Shown piece by piece: positions 1-5,852 of a DNA stretch of 5,852 nt. Under the pieces are notes generated by a model that was given only the letters and a program-made list of their open reading frames with translations, was not told the origin of the DNA and made no database searches. Both the position numbers and the translations under genes were made by a program. The DNA comes from Candidatus Arcticimaribacter sp. (GTDB taxonomy: Bacteria > Bacteroidota > Bacteroidia > Flavobacteriales > Flavobacteriaceae), in the NCBI GenBank assembly GCA_011526275.1, contig WTJP01000078.1, positions 18,661 to 24,512 on the forward strand, given 5' to 3'. The number at the start of each line of letters is the position of its first letter. Position 1 is the stretch's first letter.

Positions 1-1
1 C

Positions 2-286
2 AATGCCGAGGCCAAGGCACTGCAACAAGTGGTTCAAGGAAATCTCTTGCAACACCTCATGCGCTTGGGGAGCGATTCCTCTGTTTCACATGCTGTGCGC
101 GGGGAAGTACACGAGCAATTGTATGCGCTCGACCAATGGCTGAAAAATCAAAAAGGAATGCCTTTCAAGCACTATTACCGAACAACCATCGAAAATTATT
201 TCGAGCACCCCAGCGAAATTCAACCTTTGCAAACGCCAAAAATTCCTGATGGTTCTCCCATTGGGACCAGCTATGCCTGTTATTAA
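2..286 (+). CDS. C-terminal end of a probable zinc-dependent metalloprotease (DUF5117/DUF4953 type), 5' partial
   Basis: The frame is open from the first complete codon to a TAA at 284-286, giving the last 94 residues of a protein that starts upstream of the window. The visible part looks helical (about residues 1-75) and ends in a proline-rich tail with the motif IPDGSPIG followed by TSYACY. From memory, a helical region followed by a [IP]P[DG]xPIG tail is typical of the C-terminus of large, usually secreted Bacteroidota metalloproteases carrying DUF5117 and DUF4953, whose HExxH zinc site lies far upstream and cannot be seen here. The GTG at 29-31 is not a credible start because the frame continues unbroken above it. 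Only 3 bases separate its stop from the threonine aldolase start, so the two are probably co-transcribed. The family call rests on the short tail and is moderately sure. Confidence 0.65.
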   Translation, partial: NAEAKALQQVVQGNLLQHLMRLGSDSSVSHAVRGEVHEQLYALDQWLKNQKGMPFKHYYRTTIENYFEHPSEIQPLQTPKIPDGSPIGTSYACY

Positions 287-289
287 TTC

Positions 290-1312
290 ATGGAAGTAAA
301 TTTAATTAGCGACACGGTCACACGCCCCACTGCGGGGATGCTGGCCCATATGATGGAAACTCCCGTTGGAGATGATGTTTTTAAAGAAGATCCTTCAATC
401 AATGCCTTAGAGGAACAAGTGGCAAGTCTATTTGGGAAAGAAGCCGCCCTGTTTTTCCCTTCTGGAACCATGGCCAACCAAACGGCAATCAAGTTACACA
501 CCCAGCCCGGGGAGCAGTTGATTTGCGATCATTATGCCCACATTTTTAATTATGAAGGTGGGGGCGTGAGTTTCAATAGCGGAGTTTCTTGTGCTTTAAT
601 CGAGGGAGAACGCGGACGTATTACAGCGGAACAAATCAAGCAACGCATCAATCCTAGTGATTTTTATCATTCCCCTAAAACAGCTTTGGTCGCCCTTGAA
701 AACACGACAAACAAAGGGGGAGGGGCTTGTTATGATCCCGAGGAGATTAAACGTATAGCTGCCCTTTGTAAAGAAGAAAACCTGCCCTTGCATTTGGATG
801 GTGCACGTTTGTGGAATGCAATGACCGCAACCAAAACCAGTCCTGCGTTCTACGGGGAAATGTTCGATACCATATCCGTTTGTTTTAGCAAAGGTCTAGG
901 CGCTCCAGTGGGTTCAGCACTTTTAGGGACCAAGGAGCAAATCGATCGCGCCTTGCGCATACGGAAAATGCTGGGAGGTGGTATGCGGCAAGCGGGCTAT
1001 TTGGCCGCTGCAGCTAGCTATGGGATAACCCACCACTGGCCAAGGATGGAAGAAGACCACCAGAAGGCCAAAGCCCTTGGTGAAGCCGTTAAAGCGGTGG
1101 ATGGGGTACGGTATTTAGCTCCGGTTGACACGAATATTGTTATCTTTGAGTTCACCAGCGAAGCGAGAGAAAAGCAATTCATGGAACACATGCAAAAATG
1201 CAAGATTCAATTGATTAGCATGGGTTCGGGGAAATTGCGCTTCGTTACACATTTGGATTATTCCAATGATCAACACGCTTATGTGTTGCAGTGCATTAAA
1301 CAATTTAACTAA
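290..1312 (+). CDS. ltaE: Low-specificity L-threonine aldolase (PLP, fold type I)
   Basis: This complete 340-residue protein should cleave L-threonine and L-allo-threonine to glycine and acetaldehyde in the cytoplasm, the known reaction of the beta-eliminating lyase / threonine aldolase family. Visible hallmarks in order are the N-terminal SDTVTRPT (residues 7-14), the phosphate-binding loop SGTMAN (58-63), DHYAHIFNYEGGG with His84 as the likely PLP-stacking histidine, LHLDGARLWNA with Asp170 (pyridine nitrogen) and Arg173, the Schiff-base lysine Lys201 in CFSKGLGAPVGS, the GGGMRQAG loop, and Arg317 in LRFVTHLD for the substrate carboxylate. Length and residue order fit a full-length enzyme with nothing missing. 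The ATG at 290 is chosen because the conserved core begins four residues later and the upstream stop leaves no room for another start. It lies 3 bases after the protease gene and 7 bases before ptrB, indicating an operon. The stereochemical preference (L versus L-allo) cannot be read from the sequence. Confidence 0.95.
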   Translation: MEVNLISDTVTRPTAGMLAHMMETPVGDDVFKEDPSINALEEQVASLFGKEAALFFPSGTMANQTAIKLHTQPGEQLICDHYAHIFNYEGGGVSFNSGVSCALIEGERGRITAEQIKQRINPSDFYHSPKTALVALENTTNKGGGACYDPEEIKRIAALCKEENLPLHLDGARLWNAMTATKTSPAFYGEMFDTISVCFSKGLGAPVGSALLGTKEQIDRALRIRKMLGGGMRQAGYLAAAASYGITHHWPRMEEDHQKAKALGEAVKAVDGVRYLAPVDTNIVIFEFTSEAREKQFMEHMQKCKIQLISMGSGKLRFVTHLDYSNDQHAYVLQCIKQFN

Positions 1313-1319
1313 GCCCCTT

Positions 1320-3482
1320 ATGAAATCAAGAGCTTTTATTTTATCCTTCTTCGGGAGACCCTTACTTTTGTCGCTTTCAATGGCAAGCCTTGCTTGTACA
1401 AATTCATCACCAGAAATGAGACCAGACCAATCGCTCACGCCCCCATTGGCCGACCAAAAGCCCTATCAACACAAAATACACAACGACATCCGCATGGATG
1501 AGTTCTATTGGTTGAATGAACGCGAAAACCCTGAGGTAATCGACTACCTCGAACGGGAAAACGATTATTATCAAAAATCCACCAAGCATTTAACTGCGCT
1601 ACAAGAAGACCTCTTTCAAGAAATGAAGGGAAGAATCAAGGAGGACGATAACTCAGTACCCTATTTCTACAATGGCTATTGGTATATTACCCGCTATGAA
1701 AAAGGGCAAGACTATCCCATTTACACCCGTAAAAAAGACAGTTTAACCGCGCCAGAAGAGATTATGTTTGACTGTAATGAAATGGCTAAAGGACACGATT
1801 ACTTTCGTTTGGTGGGCATCAACATTAGTCCCGATAATACCAAAGCGGTCTTTGGTGTAGATACCGTTTCACGTCGTCAATATGTCTTAAAAGTTAAAGA
1901 CTTGGTGAGTGGAGAAATCTTTGATACTTCTATTGAGAATACTACGGGAGGAAGTGTATGGGCCAAAGACAATGAACATTTCTTTTACACCAAAAAGAAC
2001 CCCACCACCTTGCGGTCTGAAGCGATTTACCGCCATCAGTTTTCGCAATTGAATGCTGAAAGTACGCTAGTATTTGAAGAAAAAGACGACACCTTTTCTT
2101 GTTATGTTACTTCTTCAAAATCGGAAGATTACCTCTTTATTGGTTCCTACAGCACTTTGACGACCGAGTTTCAATACCTCGACGCTGCGACTCCTTTGGA
2201 AGACTTTCAATACATTCAAGAACGCATTCCCTCTTTGGAGTACAGCATCTCACATTACGGAGATCATTTCTATATTTTCACCAATGCCGACGGGGCAAAG
2301 AACTATAAAGTCATGAAGACTCCCGTTGACAAAACGACTAAAAGCCATTGGGAAGAAGTGCTGCCGCATCGTGAGGACGTTTTGTTGGAAGACTTAGAAT
2401 TGTTCAACGACTATTGGGTGGTCACCGAACGTAACAATGGATTGACGAAAATTCGCATTCAAACTTGGGACGGGAAGGAAGATTATTATCTGCCCTTAGC
2501 AGGAGAAACCTATACCGTTTATACGACCACCAACATCGCTTTCGACACCACTAAACTGCGTTATGTATTCAATTCCATGACGACCCCCAGCAGTGTAATG
2601 GAGTTCGATATGGCGACCCAAAGCACCGAAATCTTAAAAGAGCAAGAAGTCTTAGGCGGAAAATTCGACAAAGCCAATTATTTAGAAAAACGCCTTTGGG
2701 CTACTGCCGATGATGGTCAAAAAGTACCCATTTCATTGGTGTACCACAAGGATACTAAGCTCAATGCGAGTACGCCTATTTTGCAGTATGCCTATGGGTC
2801 GTATGGCTCGACCATTGATCCTGGTTTCTCTACCACGCGTTTAAGTCTTTTGGATCGTGGATTTGCCTATGCCATTGCGCATATTCGGGGCGGAGAATAC
2901 CTTGGAAGACAGTGGTACGACAACGGGAAAATGCTGCAAAAGAAAAATACCTTTTCCGATTTTATCGCTTGTTCTAAATTTTTGATTGAAGAAGGCTACA
3001 CTTCTGCAGATCATCTTTATGCCTACGGTGGCTCTGCGGGTGGTTTGTTGATGGGGGTAATTGTCAACGATGCACCGGAGTTGTATCACGGCGTAATCGC
3101 TGCTGTTCCCTTTGTAGATGTAGTGACGACCATGCTCGATGAATCCATTCCTTTAACCACCAGTGAATATGACGAATGGGGGAATCCCAACGATGAAGAA
3201 TACTACCACTACATCAAGTCTTATTCCCCTTACGATAATGTAAAAAAGCAAGCCTACCCCAACCTTTTGGTCACCACAGGTTTACACGATTCCCAAGTGC
3301 AGTATTGGGAGCCTGCAAAATGGGTAGCGCGTTTGCGCTTGCACAAGGAAGACAATACGGTTTTGTTTCTCGACACCAACATGACGGCCGGCCACGGTGG
3401 GGCTTCAGGACGATTTGACGCTTTAAAAGAAACTGCAAAAAAGTTCGCCTTTCTTCTCGCTTTGGAGAATAACGCCAACTAA
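1320..3482 (+). CDS. ptrB: Oligopeptidase B (protease II), S9A serine peptidase with lipoprotein-type signal peptide
   Basis: This 720-residue prolyl-oligopeptidase-family enzyme is predicted to cut short peptides after basic residues. An N-terminal helper segment (about 35-114) and a beta-propeller (about 115-445) precede the alpha/beta-hydrolase domain. The triad is Ser572 in GGSAGG, Asp657 in GLHDSQV and His692 in AGHGG. The spacings of 85 and 35 residues are the same as in E. coli PtrB (Ser532, Asp617, His652 as I recall), an offset of 40. That offset reflects an N-terminal extension: basic Lys2/Arg4, a hydrophobic run, and MASLAC ending at Cys26, a loose lipobox. The enzyme is therefore probably a periplasmic lipoprotein. 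No acidic surface-export signal follows the cysteine. The ATG at 1320 is preferred over the one at 1266, which would overlap ltaE by 47 bases and bury the signal peptide. Two substrate-pocket positions differ from E. coli: Glu578 is Asp618 and Asp462 is Gly502. It is probably translated with ltaE, 7 bases upstream. Confidence 0.94.
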   Translation: MKSRAFILSFFGRPLLLSLSMASLACTNSSPEMRPDQSLTPPLADQKPYQHKIHNDIRMDEFYWLNERENPEVIDYLERENDYYQKSTKHLTALQEDLFQEMKGRIKEDDNSVPYFYNGYWYITRYEKGQDYPIYTRKKDSLTAPEEIMFDCNEMAKGHDYFRLVGINISPDNTKAVFGVDTVSRRQYVLKVKDLVSGEIFDTSIENTTGGSVWAKDNEHFFYTKKNPTTLRSEAIYRHQFSQLNAESTLVFEEKDDTFSCYVTSSKSEDYLFIGSYSTLTTEFQYLDAATPLEDFQYIQERIPSLEYSISHYGDHFYIFTNADGAKNYKVMKTPVDKTTKSHWEEVLPHREDVLLEDLELFNDYWVVTERNNGLTKIRIQTWDGKEDYYLPLAGETYTVYTTTNIAFDTTKLRYVFNSMTTPSSVMEFDMATQSTEILKEQEVLGGKFDKANYLEKRLWATADDGQKVPISLVYHKDTKLNASTPILQYAYGSYGSTIDPGFSTTRLSLLDRGFAYAIAHIRGGEYLGRQWYDNGKMLQKKNTFSDFIACSKFLIEEGYTSADHLYAYGGSAGGLLMGVIVNDAPELYHGVIAAVPFVDVVTTMLDESIPLTTSEYDEWGNPNDEEYYHYIKSYSPYDNVKKQAYPNLLVTTGLHDSQVQYWEPAKWVARLRLHKEDNTVLFLDTNMTAGHGGASGRFDALKETAKKFAFLLALENNAN

Positions 3483-3494
3483 GTTTTTTTTGAT

Positions 3495-3502
3495 TAAATT
3501 TG
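3495..3502 (+). promoter_or_regulatory. Bacteroidota-type -7 promoter element (TAnnTTTG)
   Basis: TAAATTTG matches the TAnnTTTG -7 consensus of the Bacteroidota primary sigma factor exactly. It lies in the gap after ptrB, and initiation about 5-8 bases downstream would give a leader of roughly 20-25 bases before the ATG at 3531. The nearest upstream TTG (3462-3464) is about 30 bases away, longer than the usual 17-23, so no convincing -33 element is present. A run of eight T (3484-3491) sits just upstream. The call rests on one box and its position. Confidence 0.5.
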
Positions 3503-3530
3503 CAACGGTTTGTACAAACAAAACCAAACT

Positions 3531-4571
3531 ATGTCATCAGGAATACAAGCAGTTCCAAACTTACTGGCTTTAGTAGGAAATACTCCGCTCGTCCGTCTCA
3601 ATAATATTGTAGAGGGTTTCGAAGGCGAATACTTCGCCAAATGGGAAGCTTACAATCCTGGTCATTCCAACAAAGACCGCATTGCCCTACACATCATTGA
3701 AGAAGCCGAGCGTCAAGGTTTGATTCAAGAGAAAATGACCATCATAGAGACTACATCAGGGAATACCGGTTTTAGTCTTGCCATGGTTTCCATGATCAAA
3801 GGCTATGACTGTATTTTGGCGGTGAGCTCGAAGTCTTCAGAAGATAAAATCAACATGCTGCGTTCCATGGGTGCCAAAGTTTATGTTTGCCCTGCAAATG
3901 TAAAGGCCGATGATCCGCGCTCTTACTATCAAGTGGCGAAGCGCCTGCATGAAGAAACGAATAATTCCATCTACATCAACCAGTATTTCAATGAATTGAA
4001 TACCCTGGCACACTACAAAACCACGGGCCCTGAAATATGGAAACAAACCAATGGGGAAATCACCCATTTGGTGGCGTGTAGTGGAACTGGAGGAACCATT
4101 TCGGGTACAGCGCGTTATTTAAAAGAGCAAAACCCAAACATTCGCATTATTGGGGTAGATGCCTACGGTTCTGTCTTAAAGAAATACCACGAGACCCAAG
4201 AACTCGACCCCAAGGAAATTTATCCCTACCGCATTGAAGGTTTAGGGAAAAACCTCATTCCCACGGCTACCGACTTTGACGTGATTGATCAATTTGTTAA
4301 AGTGACCGACGAGGAAAGCGCCCATACCGCCCGCGAAACCACCAAAAAGGAAGGGATGTTTGTAGGCTATACCTGTGGAGCAGTTGTGCAGGCTTTAAAG
4401 CAGTTGCAAGCCGAGGGTGAATTTGATAAGAACAGTAAAGTAGTAGGGATATTCCCCGACCACGGTTCCCGCTACATGAGTAAAATATACAGCGATCAAT
4501 GGATGAAAGAACAAGGATTCTTTGATTCCGATCATGTGGAAGACCCCAAGAAAGTAGAATACATTCAATAA
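3531..4571 (+). CDS. PLP-dependent cysteine synthase / cystathionine beta-synthase family enzyme; candidate L-cysteate synthase
   Basis: This 346-residue fold-type II PLP enzyme performs beta-replacement on serine-type substrates. Visible motifs are GNTPLVRL (16-23), NPGHSNKDR with the Schiff-base lysine Lys48, TSGNTG (75-80), the phosphate loop GTGGT (185-189), and GYTCGA, where Thr281 takes the place of the serine that contacts the pyridine nitrogen. The C-terminal DHGSRYMSKIYSDQW resembles cystathionine beta-synthase more than CysK. The heme-binding N-terminus and paired CBS regulatory domains are absent, so only the catalytic core is present. Two positions are unusual: Asn47 where the family normally has Val before Asp/Arg-flanked lysine, and Thr74 where it normally has Pro. 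Family knowledge allows cysteine, cystathionine or cysteate as product. The adjacent alpha-oxoamine synthase, 25 bases downstream, makes cysteate (from O-phosphoserine or another activated serine plus sulfite) attractive, but this is inference. The ATG at 3531 is preferred over an in-frame TTG at 3510, which would lie at the predicted transcription start. Confidence 0.85.
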   Translation: MSSGIQAVPNLLALVGNTPLVRLNNIVEGFEGEYFAKWEAYNPGHSNKDRIALHIIEEAERQGLIQEKMTIIETTSGNTGFSLAMVSMIKGYDCILAVSSKSSEDKINMLRSMGAKVYVCPANVKADDPRSYYQVAKRLHEETNNSIYINQYFNELNTLAHYKTTGPEIWKQTNGEITHLVACSGTGGTISGTARYLKEQNPNIRIIGVDAYGSVLKKYHETQELDPKEIYPYRIEGLGKNLIPTATDFDVIDQFVKVTDEESAHTARETTKKEGMFVGYTCGAVVQALKQLQAEGEFDKNSKVVGIFPDHGSRYMSKIYSDQWMKEQGFFDSDHVEDPKKVEYIQ

Positions 4572-4596
4572 AACGTTTGGCACGCGTAATTTGCTA

Positions 4597-5852
4597 ATGA
4601 AGATGAAAGATTTATTTGAACGCATACTGGAAAACAAGGGGCCTTTAGGAAAATGGGCTTCTGTAGCAGAGGGTTATTTTGTCTTTCCAAAATTGGAAGG
4701 ACCCATTTCCAACCGCATGAAATTCAACGGGAAGGAAGTGATTACCTGGAGTGTAAACGATTATTTGGGCTTGGCCAACCAGCCGGAAGTACGTGAGGTA
4801 GATGCCGCAGCGGCTGCGAAATACGGTTCAGCTTACCCCATGGGGGCGCGCATGATGTCGGGCCACACCGACTTACACGAGCAGTTGGAAAGAGAACTGG
4901 CTGAGTTTGTCAACAAAGAAGCCGCCTATGTACTCAACTTTGGCTACCAAGGTATTTTATCGACCATCGATACCCTTGTTTCAAAGAATGATGTCATTGT
5001 TTACGACGTAGATGCACACGCTTGTATCATCGACGGGGTACGCCTCCACCACGGAAAGCGTTTTACCTATAAACACAACGATATTGAAAGCCTTGAAAAG
5101 AACTTGGAACGCGCCACTAAAATGGCCGAACAAACTGGCGGAGGGATCTTGGTCATCTCGGAAGGGGTGTTTGGTATGCGTGGAGAGCAAGGACGCTTAA
5201 AAGAGATCGTTGCCCTTAAAGAAAAATTCCAGTTCCGTTTATTGGTCGATGACGCCCACGGTTTTGGAACCCTTGGAGAGCGCGGAGCAGGAGCAGGAGA
5301 GGAGCAAGGCGTGCAAGACGACATCGATGTTTACTTTGCCACCTTTGCGAAATCCATGGCTTCTACAGGAGCCTTTATCGCTGCCGACAAAGAAATTATT
5401 GACTTCTTAAAATACAATATGCGTTCGCAAATGTTCGCCAAGTCGCTACAGTCGGTTTTGGTGGAAGGTGCATTAAAGCGCTTAGACATGCTGCGCAGCC
5501 GCCCAGAGTTTAAAGCCAAACTGTGGGAAAACGTCAATGCCTTGCAAAGCGGTTTAAGAGAACGCGGTTTCGATTTGGGTACTACCCAAAGCTGTGTAAC
5601 TCCAGTATATCTAAAAGGAAGTATCCCCGAGGCCATGGTCTTGGTAAAAGATCTACGTGAAAACTATGGAATCTTCTGTTCCATCGTGGTTTATCCGGTG
5701 ATTCCTAAAGGGCTTATCCTCTTGCGTTTAATTCCAACAGCTTCGCATACTCTAGAAGATGTATCCATTACCCTAGATGCTTTTTCTGCTATACGCGAAA
5801 AGCTCGAAAACGGAATCTATAAACGTATGTCAGCGGCTATTCCGGTGAGTTA
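4597..5852 (+). CDS. Alpha-oxoamine synthase (serine palmitoyltransferase-like); probable cysteate fatty acyltransferase; 3' end at window edge
   Basis: This PLP fold-type I enzyme joins an amino acid to an acyl thioester with loss of CO2. The window holds 418 codons followed by 'ta', probably a clipped stop codon, since the family is close to 420 residues. Visible sites (numbered from the ATG at 4597) are NDYLGLA (54-60), His141 in DAHACIIDG as the PLP-stacking histidine, Asp218 and His221 in LLVDDAHGFGTLG, the Schiff-base lysine Lys252 in TFAKSMAS, and the C-terminal arginine in LLRLIPTASHT for the substrate carboxylate. A second ATG at 4603 (giving MKDLFERI) is an equally plausible start. 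The whole-length pattern, including YPMGARMMSGHT and MRSQMFAKS, matches what I recall of the flavobacterial group containing F. johnsoniae Fjoh_2419, reported as the cysteate fatty acyltransferase needed for capnine. Automated labels of glycine C-acetyltransferase or 8-amino-7-oxononanoate synthase would be likely but less apt. The substrate assignment is inference; the enzyme class is secure. Confidence 0.88.
   Translation, partial: MKMKDLFERILENKGPLGKWASVAEGYFVFPKLEGPISNRMKFNGKEVITWSVNDYLGLANQPEVREVDAAAAAKYGSAYPMGARMMSGHTDLHEQLERELAEFVNKEAAYVLNFGYQGILSTIDTLVSKNDVIVYDVDAHACIIDGVRLHHGKRFTYKHNDIESLEKNLERATKMAEQTGGGILVISEGVFGMRGEQGRLKEIVALKEKFQFRLLVDDAHGFGTLGERGAGAGEEQGVQDDIDVYFATFAKSMASTGAFIAADKEIIDFLKYNMRSQMFAKSLQSVLVEGALKRLDMLRSRPEFKAKLWENVNALQSGLRERGFDLGTTQSCVTPVYLKGSIPEAMVLVKDLRENYGIFCSIVVYPVIPKGLILLRLIPTASHTLEDVSITLDAFSAIREKLENGIYKRMSAAIPVS

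Noticed and set aside
1266..1319. Upstream in-frame ATG at 1266 extending oligopeptidase B by 18 residues.
   Set aside because: It lies inside ltaE in another frame and would put 18 extra residues before a clear signal peptide that begins at the ATG at 1320, directly after the ltaE stop.
3454..3491. Possible intrinsic terminator after ptrB: inverted repeat TTCTC/GAGAA (3454-3458, 3465-3469) and a T8 run.
   Set aside because: The stem is only 5 bp, lies inside the coding region and is 14 bases away from the T run, so it does not form a hairpin directly followed by U residues.
3510..3530. TTG at 3510 as the start of the beta-synthase (adding MYKQNQT).
   Set aside because: It falls at or beside the predicted transcription start just downstream of the -7 element. 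The ATG at 3531 is a stronger start and loses no conserved residue.
4587..4593. TAATTTG just before the alpha-oxoamine synthase as a second -7 element.
   Set aside because: It is one base short of TAnnTTTG, has no partner box, and would place transcription start at or beyond the start codon. Co-transcription with the upstream gene is simpler.
4981..5636. Several overlapping open frames on both strands within the alpha-oxoamine synthase gene (for example minus-strand frames of 69, 85 and 101 codons).
   Set aside because: They lie wholly within a well-supported coding region, show no recognisable domain, and are expected by-products of its codon usage. The same applies to the minus-strand frames under ltaE, ptrB and the beta-synthase.
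4597..5852. Annotation of the last gene as glycine C-acetyltransferase (kbl) or 8-amino-7-oxononanoate synthase (bioF), helped by the nearby threonine aldolase.
   Set aside because: The family core is shared, but the loop YPMGARMMSG and the MRSQMFAKS region do not look like either enzyme as I recall them, and there is no tdh or biotin gene next to it. A tree would settle this.
1..5852. Search for mobile elements, CRISPR arrays, tRNA or rRNA genes, riboswitches and long repeats.
   Set aside because: Coding genes fill nearly the whole window, the largest gap is 48 bases, and no repeat series, RNA-gene pattern or transposase-like frame was seen.

Overview
The window reads as an ordinary chromosomal stretch of a member of the Bacteroidota, most likely the Flavobacteriales. 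Four things suggest this: a TAnnTTTG-type -7 promoter element, no recognisable Shine-Dalgarno sequences, a metalloprotease C-terminus of a type common in that phylum, and an alpha-oxoamine synthase subtype I associate with sulfonolipid-making flavobacteria. Base composition looks uniform and moderate throughout. I see no mobile element, RNA gene, CRISPR array or sign of recent transfer. All five genes lie on the + strand and coding density is very high.

Region A (start to 3482) holds three tightly packed genes with gaps of 3 and 7 bases, probably one operon. They are the 3' end of a probable zinc-dependent metalloprotease (DUF5117/DUF4953 type), a complete low-specificity L-threonine aldolase (ltaE), and a complete oligopeptidase B (ptrB) with an added lipoprotein-type signal peptide. 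Together they look like a peptide and amino-acid breakdown group.

Region B (3483 to the end) begins with a 48-base gap carrying a Bacteroidota-type -7 element, so it is probably a separate transcription unit. It encodes two PLP enzymes 25 bases apart. The first is a fold-type II beta-replacing synthase of the cysteine synthase / cystathionine beta-synthase family, with neither a heme domain nor regulatory CBS domains and with an altered active-site loop. The second is an alpha-oxoamine synthase related to serine palmitoyltransferase. The reading frame of the second is open to the last base, where 'ta' is probably the first two bases of its stop codon.

The most interesting reading is that region B is the front end of sulfonolipid (capnine) biosynthesis. 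The beta-synthase would make L-cysteate, for example from O-phosphoserine and sulfite, and the alpha-oxoamine synthase would condense it with a fatty acyl thioester to 3-ketocapnine. The reductase for the next step is not in the window. The family assignments are secure. The cysteate and capnine roles are inferred from recalled family resemblance and gene pairing and are not proven by the sequence.
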